Source: Petunia secreta (Eukaryota; Streptophyta; Magnoliopsida; Solanales; Solanaceae). Taken from it: a DNA stretch of 64,000 nt. The notes beneath the pieces are model-generated. The model saw nothing but the letters and a program-made list of their open reading frames with translations, made no database searches and had not been told where the DNA came from. Shown one piece after another: positions 30,768 through 43,000 of this stretch. The DNA lies in the NCBI GenBank assembly GCA_029990175.1, contig JARKIP010000035.1, forward strand, positions 21,751,501-21,815,500, given 5' to 3'. Each line of letters opens with the position of its first letter. Position 1 is the stretch's first letter. The position numbers and the translations under genes are program-made.

Positions 30768-31014
30768 TTGTGGGATAGGATACATACTTCTTGGATTGCC
30801 AATGAGAAGCTCAACAATATTATAGAGGCATTACAGTTAAACCCAGCTGCCAGACACCCTTACCAAATAACTGGAGGGATGCTAACAAGAAAGAATAAGG
30901 TGGTGGTGGGAAATAACATTCCACTCATGCAGGAACTCATTGCATTACATTACAACAGTTCTTGGGGAGGTCACTCTAGTGGAAAAGCAACCATAATTAG
31001 GCTCGAGCAGTATC
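30768..31014 (+). pseudogene. G1 integrase N-terminal part, cut by G2
   Basis: The open stretch includes HPYQITGGMLTRKNKVVVG and HYNSSWGGHSSGKATIIRLEQYL, where the H-x-H of the integrase HHCC zinc finger lies. The frame is interrupted after QY at 31014. Joining to 63331 restores the phase into WRGMK, the expected next motif, without any base change. Confidence 0.8.
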
Positions 31015-31189
31015 TGTTGTGTGGGAAAAATTTGCCACCTACTATTACGGGGATACGAGTCCAGCTGGCGAGAGTAGACTTATCTTACAAGTCATGGGGC
31101 ACAAAGGATACACGCCTGCTCTACGAGTTGCAACCATACAGGCGATATGGGCATAGGATGAAGGGCATACATCCTGCCGCCTTAGGGTT
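31015..31189 (+). repeat. 5' LTR of G2, left fragment
   Basis: It begins TGTTGTGTGGG at the break in G1 integrase and matches 62852-63026 of the 3' LTR. It is cut by LINE poly(T) at about 31190; the word CCGCCTTAGGGTT (31177-31189) reappears at 46268-46280, where the LTR resumes. Confidence 0.8.
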
Positions 31190-31195
31190 TTTTTT

Positions 31196-31965
31196 AATCG
31201 AATATCACAAAGCTTCTAGCTTAGTGACACATTTTATTAATAATAATGCAAAATATAAACAAGTCTTTACAAGCTAAAACAGAAAATAAACAGATTGTGC
31301 AAACTAAGTAGTGTTTAGATAGTGCTTTCCTATGCATATGTCTTTGAGCAATACTTTTCCAATTGGATGGAGCATTTACTAATGCTAATACCACCAATAT
31401 GAAGTCATATTTCTCAAAGCCATGATACTTGACAAAATAAGCACTAGCTACTATAAATAGAAAGTAAATAATTAATCCAATGTAAGCTTTTGACTTCCAA
31501 TCCTGGAAGAGTTCAAGGCGAAGGTGTGGTTGAAAGTGCCCCAGGACATCATCAGATGTAAATAGGTAGGCCAATCGAATATAAGTGGTGAAGCACCGGT
31601 GTTCCACCCTTAAAACAATCCAGGAGCAATGGTGCTCCACCGGCAAAACAAAAGCCTCGTGAAAAACAATGGTGGAGCACTGGTCCTCCACCCCTAAAGT
31701 CTTCCAGGAGTAGTGGTGCTTCACTAGCATAACAGGCTGAACGAGCAAGTCTTGCATCAACAGTGTCCCAACATTTGTAGCATGTAAGAATAACATGAAA
31801 GAAGCAATGAATGTGTTCCAAAACATATTCATCGAAATCATAAGTGTCTTCCCAGTAAAATGCTTTTGATACTCCTCAATCAAATCAGCAAGTAAGGGCA
31901 TCAAAATAGCTATGTATAACCTGCAAAATGAACAAACAAAGTTAGGCAAAATTAGTGCACTCTCC
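31196..31965 (-). other. LINE 1 3' region with a 254-codon frame and an 84-bp repeat
   Basis: A minus-strand frame (31985-31221) overlaps the RNase H end. It has hydrophobic stretches near its start (LYIAILMPLLADLI), centre (YIGLIIYFLFIVASAYFV) and end (LSKHYLVCTICLFSVLAC). An imperfect ~84-bp duplication starts at 31592 and 31676. LINE 2 has a region of different content here apart from a shared VCSFCRLY phrase near 39510, so protein function is doubtful. The last ~100 bp before the tail is conserved between the two LINEs. Confidence 0.4.
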
Positions 31966-34900
31966 TCAAGTGTGTCCAGTTCCATGCTTAACCAATTTAG
32001 GTCTATATGTTGGCAACTGGACCTTGTCCCAATTTACAATCCTTCTCCCATGAACTCCCAGCTCATTGAAGCTAAAGAACTCTTTTTCCCCAACTTCATA
32101 AGCCACATTAGCTAAGTGATCAGCAAGTTTGTTGCCCTCCCTGAGGACATGCACAAAGCTGAATGATCCCTCACTTCTCAAAGCATTGATCTCCTCAATT
32201 ACACCTGCTATGCACCATGCTACGTCCCAGCTGCCTTCAATAATGTTTTTCAAGAGGAAAGAGTCAGTTTCAATAAGTTCATGTCCAGCTACATGATCCA
32301 GGCAGTACTTTACAGCCTCTGATATGGAAATAGCCTCAGGCCTGACATTGGTACCTTTTCCTATCAACTTAGCTTTAGCATACATCAAGTCACCCTGATC
32401 ATTCCTCACAAAAAAACCAAATGAGCTCAATCCAGGATTGCCTCTACATGCACCAGCAGTGTTTCACTTAGAGGTGCCAAGTACTGGAAGCCTCCAAACC
32501 ACTTTGGTAAACCTGAGCTGCTGCCTATATGTTTCAAGGAAGTGCACAAGAGCAGGCCATTCACCTGGGGCTTGTGAGATCCCTGGATATCTCACCCTTA
32601 GGAGCATGTGCAGATTCTTTGAAATTTCATGAGTCAGTCTTCTAAAAGACACCTTCCCCCATGAGCAACAGTGTTTCTCCTCTTCCAAAGCTCCTACACC
32701 ACAAAAGCAGGCACAACTTGGAAAAGGAGCTTAAGCCAAGGTCCCTTCTTAAGCTGCCACCACTTGGTAATGACTTGCTTGAACCTCCAATCCTGTATGA
32801 CGAACCCCAAAACATTGGCATAATAACTCCACACATTTTGGCAATTGAACTTGTGACAAATAGATGCTATCTTGTCTCTTCTTTTTGCGTGTTCACAACA
32901 CCAACATCTTGAAGGTAAGTTGTACCCCATTCTTTTAAGTTCAGTATCTAAAGGGAGCTTGAATTTCCAAGATCTCCACAGCACAAAGGATACTTTGAAG
33001 GGCACTCCTTTCAAACAAATAAGCTTATACACCTCCTACACAACACCTTTAGCTCTAACATATTGATATGCACTCTTAACTGAAAACTTACTATTTGATG
33101 TGAGCTCCCACCATGGAGTATCTCTATGCATAGTGATCTGACCAGGCTTGATGACCTCAATGACATGCTGAGCTAAATCCTTAGGTAAAGCTTCACCTAG
33201 TAGCTGCTGATTCCACCAAGTAGGCTCATAGAAATCCTTCACCACATTGAGCTCCTCCCTAATATAGAAGTCCGTAGGAACAACAAAGTAAAGTGCACCA
33301 AGCTGTGTCCAATTCATACCAAAAGTGAGAGCACCCTTGCTTAACCTGCCACTCTATTTCATGGTCCACCAAGGCTCTAACTTGTAACATCTTTTTCCAA
33401 ACAGGAGAGCCATCAGTGTAGGGCACCACTGAATAGCGAATCTTCTTGCAATACTTGTTGGCCATAAATGTGCCCCACAATGAGGTCTTTGTTCTAAAGT
33501 TCCACCACAGCTTTGCAAAGAGAGCCTTTGAGACATCATGTAGTGATTTGAATCCTACACCTCCTTAAGCATATATATTGCACAATGTGTCCCAAGAAGC
33601 CCAGTGTCTCCTAGAATGATCTTCAGAATTGTTCCAGTAAAAATTAGCAAACATCTTGTGCAACTGATTAATGACATTGCCTGGGGGATTCATAGCTGAG
33701 AGCAAGTGTATAGGCATGCTAAGCAAGCCATGCTGGATCAAAATAGCCCTCCCACCAAAGGATAACATTTTAGCTTTCCAGGCTTGAAGCTGTTTCTGGA
33801 CCTTAGCTATGATATCATCAAACTGAGCCTTATTCCTCCTTTTGTAAGTAATAGGATAGCCTAGGTAAGTGAAGGGAAATGTACCTCTCTCAATCTGAGT
33901 GATGTGTGGCACTCTATCTACCAAGTGCTGACTGACATTGTGGAACATATAAGTGGAGCTCTTCTCTTTGTTGATCTTCTGGCCACTGGCCCCCTCATAA
34001 GCATCAAGCACACCCATCATCAACCTTAGGGAAGTGGTGTCAGTAGAACAAAAAGAATAGTGTCATCAACATAGGCCAAATGGTTGATGTATGGACTCCA
34101 TTTTGGCATAGCAAAGCCCTTGAACATTGCATTCTCATGTAGGGCATTCAAAGCTCTTGAGAAAACCTCAGCAGACAAGATGAACAAGGTGGGGGAGAGG
34201 GGATCTCCTTGCTTCAAGCCCCTAGAAGAAGTGAAGAAACCATGGGGTTGTCCATTAAACAAGACAGTGTACCAACTGTTGTTGAGCAGTCTTATCACCA
34301 TGTCTATGCAGATTTCACCAAAGCCCATATTTCTCAACACCTTAGACAAAAACAACCAGGAAACCCTATCATAAGTTTTCATCATGTCCGGTTTAATAAC
34401 CAGGTTTGCTTCCTTGGCCCTCTTTTTGATGTCATCAACAATTTCATGCACTAGCAAAACATTTTCAACTATGTTTCTTCCTTTGACATAACCTGATTAA
34501 GAAGGGGAGATCAGTGTAGGCAGCAGCAGAACTAATCTCTCATGAAGCACCCTGGATATCACCTTGTTAATGAAGTTGCACAAACTGATTGGCCTGAAGT
34601 CAGAAAAGGTGGCAACATTGGGCTTCTTGGCCAAAAGGATCAGGTTTGTGTGAGAGATAAACTTTGAGATCTCATGTCCACCAACGAATGCTCTCACAAG
34701 CCTGATCACATCAGGAGCAATGATATCCCAGCAAGCATGGAAAAACCTGCCTGAAAAACCATCTGGTCCACTTGCACTATCTCCAGTTAAGCCAAACACT
34801 GCCTTCTTGACTTTCTCAACTAAAGGAAGTTCCTCTATTGCTTGGTTCTATTCAGCTGTCACCATAGAAGGGACATGAAGAAGCAAGTCAAAGTTCATCT

Positions 34901-36126
34901 CAGCTTGATTACTTGTGAATTGTTGCTGAAAGAACGAAGCAGCTTCAGTAGCTATAGAATCACTATCAGCTAGCCAGTTCCCATCACTATCCTGTATCTT
35001 GTGGATCTTCAGTTTCTTCTTCTACCTTGCACCTGAGCATGAAAGAATTTAGTGTTGTGATCACCATCCTTGAACCATTGAAAACCTAATTTCTGCCTCC
35101 AGAACTCATCTTCCAAGTGTAGCACCCTCTTGAGGTCAGCTTCAGCCTTCTTAAGCTGCTCTCTATGGTATTCACTGGGGGCTTCTTCCAGCTTCTCCTC
35201 ATGGGATTTGATGATGTCTTCTAAAGAAGAAATCTTCTGAAATATATTGCCAAAGGTCTGCCTGCTCCATCTACTCAATGCCTGCTTCACTTTCTTCAGC
35301 TTCTTATGAAAAATGATGAAGGGATCACCCTCACAATCACATATCCAATTTTTCCTAACTACTTGTAAAAAAGAATCATGTTCAGTCCAGAAGTTAAGGA
35401 ACTTGAATGATTTGATGATGTTGTCAACTTCAGTAGAGCATGAAAGCAGCAAAGGGGATTGGTCTGATCCAGTCCTTGCAAGGTGTTAAACCTCAACCTT
35501 AGGGAAGTAGTCAAGGAACTCCTGGTTAGCAAAGCATCTATCAATTCTTTTCAGGATGAATGATCTTCTATTCTCCCATTCCAACAAGTGTATGTACTTC
35601 CTGTGAAGCCTAGGTCATTGAGGTTGCAAGCTGAAATTGTGGCAACAAAATCATCTACCTCTGAAGTGTAAACTGGCAACCCTCAATACTTCTCTTCCTC
35701 AAACATGATCACATTGAAGTCTCCACCCACAAGCCAAGGTTGCACCATAGAAGCAGCCAAGAACTGAAGTGAATCCCACAAAGGCATCCTATCCAATCTA
35801 TCATATTTAGCATAGATCAAGCTGAGAACAAGCTCTTTGTCCAACTGGTTATGGTGCAACTTTAATGTGAGTATTTGTTCTTGATCATCAACAATAGAAA
35901 CAGCATAGTCATCACTCACAAAAGCCCAAATCTTGCCACTGATATTAGCAATAGACCAATGCATATTGAGTCTCAATCCATAGGCCTGAACTCTACATGC
36001 TTCTTGAAAGGGTTCCAGCAAGCCAATGAAAGAAAAGTGATGGTGCCTATGAAGTGTTGTGAGCCTTGTAAAAGCCTCTTGTGTATTGACTGAACGGATG
36101 TTCCAAATCAAAGCTTTGTGCATCAT
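31966..36126 (-). pseudogene. LINE 1 ORF2: endonuclease, reverse transcriptase, zinc region, RNase H
   Basis: ATG at 36126 follows the ORF1 stop with no gap. The AP-type endonuclease opens ALIWNIRSVNTQEAF and holds GGDFNVI near 35720. The conserved SDHSP reads SDQSP near 35460, so the catalytic His is lost. The RT runs from about 34800 (SGPDGFSGRFFHACWD, FRPISLCN) through DMMKTYDRVSW, SSRGLKQGDPLSP and the active site AYVDD near 34070. It continues with FTYLGYPITYKRRN and KMLSFGGRAILI. The zinc-type C-terminal RT region lies at about 33320-32640 (WWELTSNSKFSVKSAYQYV). RNase H is at 32430-31966 (AEAISI-like start, ETDSFLLKNIIEG, FVHVLREGNKLADHLANVA). Several stops and frame changes (for example near 34500, 34040 and 33565) inactivate it. 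It would nick the target and copy the LINE RNA there. Confidence 0.85.
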
Positions 36127-38279
36127 TTAAACCTTAGATTTAGAGCTTTTTATTGGTTGTATCCTGGCCACTGGACCAGGCTGTTTCTTTGTTCTCTTGC
36201 CACCCTTTTTAGGAACATCTCTGGGTGACAAATCACCCTCCTTAACTACTTGCTGAAAATTGTGGGCAGTCGACTCCTCCTTCTCATCTAAATCCTCTTC
36301 ATCTCCTATCTCCTCTTGAATCATAAGCTGTTTAGTTGGGGAATGCCTTTGTTGTCTTTGCAAAATATCCTTGTTATCACTGAATTGCAAGGAATTGATC
36401 AAAGCCTTCTCTTCTCAGTGAAGTCCTCCTTTGAATAGCCCTTTGACAAGTCTTCAGGTTGTTTCAGGTGTAATTCCATGTCTGGGAGATGTGTTTGGGA
36501 TGGGATTGATTTGTCTGAAGTGGTTAGAGGAACATGTGATTCAATAGGATTAGGATTGGGATTGGGTTTTTGGATTCTCAAAGTGGGCATAATCATATTT
36601 GCATTCACTTGTGCCGTCAATTGCTTCAAAGTATCCAAAGGAATTAAATCCGGTGTTGAAGTAATTCCCCCCAGCTTTATTAAGCAATATCTTTGCCTGA
36701 TCATTAATTACCTTCAAGCTCCCAACTTTAATACTTGAATTGAAAGTGTTCCCAATCAACTTAGGAGTGGACTGAATTAATTCCTTCCCCGACAATGATT
36801 CAGCTTCCATGAAATCCACGCGTGGGGACTGCAAACCTGGAGCTTTAATGCTCTTCGCGGGGGTCAAACTAGAACCCTGCGCAATAAATGCATCCCTAAC
36901 TCCCAGCTTCACCCATTTAAATCCTTCTTCAATTCGCCAACATCAGCCGCCAAATCTTTGTCCTTGACTTCCTGGCTCCCAGCTTCAATATCCCCAGCAT
37001 TAACTACATCAGCTTTAAAGGGCGGGGAATTACTTAAAGTAGGATTTTCAACCGTTTTAACAGCTTCCTTGCCAGCATGTGCCTTGTCTTCATTCAAAAT
37101 TGTGAGCCCCTCTTCTTCGATTTGTAAAGCAGCAAAGGAGTTAGCATTATGTTGGCCATCTTTAGCACCTTCTTGCACTTGTACACCCTGATTTTGTGGG
37201 ACAACACCCCTCTTTCTAGTAGCAACCCGCCACACCTGATTAGGGTTTTGTCCCCTAGTTCCATTGGTTTGGGATTGTCTTTTTAAAACTTGTACACCTT
37301 TTCCTCCATTAACAGCTTGCTCACGTTTAGTATTACTGGGGCCAGGATCACCTACGATTTTCCCACTCTTTAACACCTTAGGCAGGCCAGCATTGGCTTG
37401 ATGTTGTTGATTTCCCTTATCAGTTCCCCTATCACCTTGTGCAGCATCATCTTCATATAAATTAGGGTGCAACACTCGACAGTCTTTATCATTGTGCCTT
37501 TGAAGGCTACACTGTGAGCAGTACTTGGGCAAATAGTCGTAAACAATCTTGATACACTTTGAGTGCTTAATGTTTGATTCATCATCAACCTCCATGATGT
37601 CAATCTCCTCCGGCAACTCTCCAACAAGATCAATCTCAACCTTAACTCGTGCACAACTAGGGTGAGTGTGATTAAATGTGGCAGCATCTAATTGTAAAGG
37701 CTTACCAACTGCCAAAGCCAATGAAAATAAGCAATCCTTGACAAAGAAATTGGGTGGCAGGTTAGGGAATGAGATCCAACCAATAGCTATAGAAGTCTCC
37801 TTCCTAACATCACACCATGGATCCCACTTCAAGTTCCTCATCAAGAATGAAGCTCGGCCAACTTTTAACCAATGTCCCTTCGAAAGTAGGTTCACATAGT
37901 CTTCAAATAAAGCACACCTAATCAAAACACTACGATAGTCTAGAGATCCAATCACGCAGTGTCCCTTTATTTCACATTGAGAGGGAATAAGTTTTCGCAA
38001 GTCATTGAGCTCTGGATCTCCATATGTAAAATTCCCAATGATTCCATAGCTCAACTTGGTAGAGGCAATGGCCTACTGAATCTCCTTGGTTTTCCAAAGC
38101 ATAGTGGGTCGACCATTGATACGCGTAGGGTGTCTAATAGGTAGAGTAGGGTTTGGTGCAGCTTGGGTTGTGATGTTTGGGGATGGTGGAGCAACTAATG
38201 CAGCATAGGATGATGTAAGGGGTTGTGTGGTGGGCTGAGCAACCCCAATGGGGGGCTACCCAGTGGCCGGAGTGGCCAT
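36127..38279 (-). pseudogene. LINE 1 ORF1: RNA-binding protein with DUF4283-like and CCHC regions
   Basis: The minus-strand start at 38279 gives MATPATG, then a TAG where LINE 2 has Gln, and a second TAG near 38070, again where LINE 2 has Gln. The open part from 38054 carries the DUF4283-like segment (FTYGDPELNDLRKLIPSQCEI ... RCALFEDYVNLLSKGHWL ... WDPWCDVRKETSIAIGWISFPNLPPNFF). It then has YDYLPKYCSQCSLQRHNDKDC, a CX2CX4HX4C knuckle near 37500, and a long Lys/Asn/Gly-rich tail. A frame change near 36909 breaks the C-terminal half, which resumes to IQPIKSSKSKV at 36127. It would coat LINE RNA. Confidence 0.8.
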
Positions 38280-38346
38280 GGAAAAAGCCTGATGGAATCA
38301 CCTAGAAATCGCCTCTCTAGAGAGAAAACAAGGTGCGGGTGGGGTG

Positions 38347-38359
38347 TTTTTTTTTTTTT
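38347..38359 (-). other. Poly(A) tail of LINE 2 at the LINE-LINE junction
   Basis: Thirteen T residues on the + strand mark the 3' end of LINE 2. The next sequence leftward is the 5' leader of LINE 1 (TTGTTTTCTCTCT on the minus strand). Confidence 0.85.
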
Positions 38360-39539
38360 AAAGCGAATATCACTAAGCTCAGGGCCTAGTGACAAATTTT
38401 ATTAATAAACCAAAACATAAATAAGGTTTTACAAAGTACCAAAACAAAAACAAACAACTTCTACGAACTTAATTGAGTAACTAGTGCACTCCAATGTACT
38501 TGTTCTTGAAAACTATTTCCCCAATTTGGTTGAGCATGATAACATGCTAATACAACTAATATGAGAAAATATTTTCAAAAAACAAAGTACTCAACAAATT
38601 GTACACTAGATGCTATAATAGACTTATAAATGACTAAATCAATGTAAGTAAGTAAATGTCAAACAATGCACACTTCTTCCAAATGATGTTGCACATCCTG
38701 AATATGTCCAGTACTCCATGGCTCTAATTGTTCTTCCTCGTGACAATGCAGTACTTTTGATCCCCAAAGCTGAAATAGCAATTAATGAGCGAGGGCGCAA
38801 AGCAAAAAGATCATCCATAAGGCATATCACGTGCACCCATAGTGAGCTGGTATTGACACTAATCAAGATCAACAAACAATTGGAAAGTGATATCATCTCT
38901 ACAACCATAGGAGTTGATGCAAAGAAGCTGCACCAATGTATAGGAATGAAGAGCGATGGTGCGCAATCTCTATAGAGCAATAGTAAGCAGATCCATGCCC
39001 ATACAGCGCTCATCTCGATTCCCTAGAACCATGAATAAGCCCACTGCACAAGCATACATGAAAAGCAAATCTCCAAGGACACAGGCTGCCTCGCAACGCC
39101 CCAAGACCTGAAGTGACAAAGGGCCACCAATACAGCACCCATCGCGTTCACGAAACAACACTGTGAAGCAGCGCACTTCACGACCTCTTGGACACCAATG
39201 AACCATGACCAAATCTGGAAAAAATAAGCCTCCTGGATATGTTCTTGCAAGTTGACACTGAATGAGTTAGAATTTGTGATATAAAACCCACATCAAATGC
39301 ATAAAATCAGTGCACAACAAGCATAGTGAACCAAAAACAAATAGCAGTTGCGCAACAAAATTGAGGCATGTGCACTTGTAATTGATATAACCACTAGAAC
39401 ACAAAGTAAAACAATTGTAATGCCACTCCTCAGTATCGTGCGCCACCTTAAATGATAGAAGTGTCTACAAGAAGTAACAATAACCATGTATAACCTGCAA
39501 AAAGAACAAACTTTGTTAGTTAAAAACATATCTCCTTCC
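38360..39539 (-). other. LINE 2 3' region, 1.2 kb
   Basis: It follows RNase H. Its end (about 38360-38450) matches the LINE 1 3' end. The middle is unrelated to the LINE 1 middle as far as I can see and has only short frames without family motifs. Confidence 0.45.
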
Positions 39540-40076
39540 TCATTGTGACCTTGGTCCATTTTTCATTAGCTTAGCTCTATAGGTGGGAAGCTGCGCCTTA
39601 TCCCAATTACGAATTCTCCTCCCCATAACATTTAGCTCATTGAACCTATGAAATTCTAGCTCATTCAACTCATACGCCAAGTTAGCCAAATGATCCGCCA
39701 TCCTATTTCCTTCGCGCAAAACATGAACAAAATCAAATTGGCCTCGACTCCTCATATCCAGAATCTCGACAATCACCTCGGCAATACTCCAAACAACATC
39801 CCACACACCTTCAATAATGTTTTTGAGAAGCAAAGAATCTGTTTCAATAACGATAGGACAAACAACATGATCAATGCAATATTTCATAGCTTCTCGAATT
39901 GCAAACGCCTCAGCCCTCACATTTGTTCCTTCGCCAATCAATTGTGCTTTAGCATATACCAAATTCCCTTCATCATCTCGTAAACAAAACCCAATTGAAC
40001 TCAACCCAGGATTACCCCGACTAGCACCATCTGTGTTACATTTAATAATACCCACGTTTGGACACTTCCAACACAC
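39540..40076 (-). pseudogene. LINE 2 RNase H domain
   Basis: This is an open frame with the full RNase H signature: KCNTDGASRGNPGLSSIGF (first Asp), NVRAEAFAIREAMKY (Glu), VIETDSLLLKNIIEG (Asp) and HVLREGNRMADHLANLA (final Asp). The catalytic residues appear intact, unlike those of LINE 1, where the first Asp region is lost near 32430-32460. It belongs to the C-terminus of ORF2 and would remove template RNA. It is separated from RT by stops upstream, so it is not expressed as part of a full ORF2. Confidence 0.85.
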
Positions 40077-43000
40077 CTTGGTGTATTTAAAACGAGGTCT
40101 AAAATCTTCAAGAAACTTGACTAATATAGGCTAGTCATGAGGAGCGTAATGCATACCTGGAAATCTAACCACCAACAGCTTGTACAAGTTCCAATTAATC
40201 TCATGAATAACACGCTGCTACGACACACGACCACCATGCGCAACCGTGTTTCTTCTCTTCCAAAGTTCCCACACCATAAACGCAGGTAACGCTTGACACA
40301 ATAGCCTCAACCAAGGTCGCTTTCGAGACTGCCACCACTAAGTAACTAATTGGCAAAATCTCCAATCGTGAATTATAAACCCCACAGTGTTTGCATAATA
40401 CATCCACACATCCTTGGCCATCAAACTTGTAACAAATAAGTGTTCCCGAGTTTCTTCTCTAGGCTGTAAACAACACCAACATCGTGAGGGGACATGAAAC
40501 CCAATTCTCTTTAATTCCTCATCAGTGGGCAGCTTAAACTTCTAGGCACGCCACAAAACAAATGAAATTTTGAATGGTATACCTTTCAACCATATAAGCT
40601 TAAATTCTTCCTTCACGGTACCTTTACCTCGAACGTAGTTGTAAGCACTTTGCATAGTGAATTGTCCATTTGATGTAAGCTCCCAGGATGCAAAATCCCT
40701 TACTTAAGTATTGTTCCCCGGCTATACATTATCAACTACATAATGCGCAATCTCACTAGGAAGGGCTTCATGCAATAGCGGCTGATTCCATCCATCAATA
40801 CCAAAAAAATCCTTCACCACATTTAATTCTTCCCTAACATGAAACCTGCGAGGAACAACAAAATACAATGCACCAGTACGCGACCAATTGTCATACCAAA
40901 AATGAGACGACCTTGCCTAACATGTCAAATAATCTCATGATCTACCATACCCCTAACAAGTAACATTTTTTGCCAAATAGGAGAACCATCAGTGTACGGC
41001 ACAATAGAGTAATATATTTTTTACAATACTTATTGGCCATAAAAGTACCCCAAAGAGAAGTTTTTCTCCTAAAGTTCTACCACAATTTTGCAAATAAGGC
41101 ATTAGCCACATCATATAAGGATTTAAATCCCACACCCCCCTCAGCTGGTGGCTTGCACAAAGTGTCCCAAGAGGCACAATACCTCCTTGAATGCTCCTCA
41201 AAATTATTCCAAAAGAAATTAGCAAAAATCTAGTGAAGTTGGTCAATAACACTATCCGGAGAATTGACTGCAGACGAAAGATGAATAGGCATACTTTGAA
41301 GGACATGCATAATCAAACACAGCCCTACCTCCATAAGACAACATCTTTGCCTTCAAGGATTGCAACTTCTTCCTAATCTTTGACACAAAATCATCAAACT
41401 GAGCTTTATTTCTTCTTTTGTGTGTGACTTGACACCCTAAGTAAGTAAAAGGAAAAGTACCTCTTTGAATTTGAGAAATTTGCTCCACCATATCAACAAT
41501 CTCCTGCTCCACCTGGTGATACAAATAAACAACACTCTTCTCTTTGTTGATTTTCTGGCCACTGGCACCCTCATAAGCATCCAACACCCCCATAATCAGC
41601 CTCAGGGAGGTATTATCTGCTGAAGAAAAAAGAATAGTATCATCTTCATATGCTAAGTGATTGATAGGAGGACTCCACTTAGGCATAGCGAATCCTTTGA
41701 ACATAGCATTCTCATGTAAAGAATTTAGGGCCCTGGACAACATCTCAGCTGAAAGAATGAATAGAGTAGGAGACAAAGGACCCCCTTGCTTCAAACCCCT
41801 GGAAGAATTAAAGAAGCCATGTGGCTGCCCATTAAAAAGAATTGAATACCAATTGTTAGATAAAAGCCTCCAAACCATATCAATACATCTCTCAAAGAAG
41901 CCCATCTTCCTCAGAACGTTGGTCAAAAATAACCAGGACACACGATCATAAGCTTTCATCATATCAAGTTTGATAACAACATTGGCCTCTTTGGCTCTTT
42001 TTCTAATATCATCAATGATCTCCTGAGCCAGCAGCACATTCTCAACAATACTTTTTCCCCTGACAAAATCAGCCTGTGTAGGAGATATCAAATCAGGTAA
42101 TAGATAAACTAACCTGTCATGCAAGACCCTGGAAATCACTTTGTTTGAGAAATTACTCAAACTAATAGGCCTCAGATCAGAAAAAGTGGACACATTAGGC
42201 TTTTTAGGGAGGAGCACTAAATTTGCATGAGATAAAAATCTAGGGATATCATGGCCCACAAAGAAAGCCTGCACCATACTAGTAAGATCAGCAGCAATAA
42301 CATCCCAACACACTTGGTAAAACTTCATTGAAAAGCCATCAGGGCCTGAAGCACTATCACCATTCAAGCCAAAAACTGCTTTTTTCACCTCCTCCATGCT
42401 AGGAATTTCTTCAATTGCAAGATTCTGATCAAGACTCACCATTTCGGGCACATGTAAAAGCAAGTCAAATTTCAAGTCTTGGCCATCATTTGCAAATTGT
42501 TGTTGAAAAAACTCCAAAGCTTCAACAACCATATCTTCTTCATCATTAAGCCAATTTCCAAGCCTATCCTGGATTCTATGAATTTTAAGCTTCTTCCTCC
42601 TGCCTTGTACCTGAGCATGGAAAAATTTAGTATTGCGATCACCATCTTTGAACCACTGAAAGCCTGCTTTTTGCTTCCAAAATTCCTCCTCAAAATACAG
42701 TACCCTTTTTTTAGTTCAGCTTCAGCTTTCTTCAACTGCTCCCTATGATATGCATCTGGTGATTCTTCAAGCTTAAGCTCATGAGCTTTAATAATGTCTT
42801 CCAAGGAAGCAATTTTTTTGAAAATATTGCCAAAAGTAGCTTTGCTCCAACTTGACAAGGCCTGCTTCACTTTCTTCAGTTTCATGGGAAAAATAATAAA
42901 AGGATCCCCTACACAATCACAAACCCAATTATCCTTCACAACTTGCATGAAGGATTCATTATCAGTCCAGAAATTTAAAAATTTGAAGGATTTAATAATA

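Larger units (their letters stand above)
27261..31014 (+). mobile_element. Ty3/gypsy element G1, left part
   Basis: A short LTR, an initiator-Met primer site, gag, protease, RT, RNase H and the beginning of integrase occur in gypsy order, all with stops and frame changes. At 31014 the integrase zinc-binding domain is cut by G2; it resumes in phase at 63331. The RT/RNase H wording (RLRGFLGLTGHYRKFVKNYG, IGVVLLQQGRPIAFFSKAL) and the short LTR suggest a chromovirus of Reina-like type, which is inference. The 3' LTR lies right of the window. Confidence 0.75.
31190..38346 (-). mobile_element. L1-type LINE 1, near full length
   Basis: A minus-strand non-LTR retrotransposon with ORF1, ORF2 (endonuclease, RT, C-terminal zinc region, RNase H), a long 3' region and a poly(A) tail seen as a T-run at 31190-31195. 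A 13-bp word flanks the LINE pair (31177-31189 and 46268-46280) as target duplication. The 5' end near 38346 abuts the poly(A) of LINE 2 directly. It is the same family as LINE 2: ORF1, RT and RNase H align throughout. Confidence 0.85.

Noticed and set aside
32019..32029. GGACCTTGTCC in LINE 1, resembling the Sirevirus palindrome
   Set aside because: It differs from GGAMCWGKTCC at one position and is a single chance-like occurrence outside the Sirevirus.
31966..32460. RNase H-like plant host gene
   Set aside because: It lies in phase and order behind LINE 1 RT and matches the LINE 2 copy, so it belongs to the LINE.
36100..38279. Host zinc-finger (DUF4283) protein gene
   Set aside because: The same protein occurs as ORF1 of both LINEs, directly upstream of ORF2.
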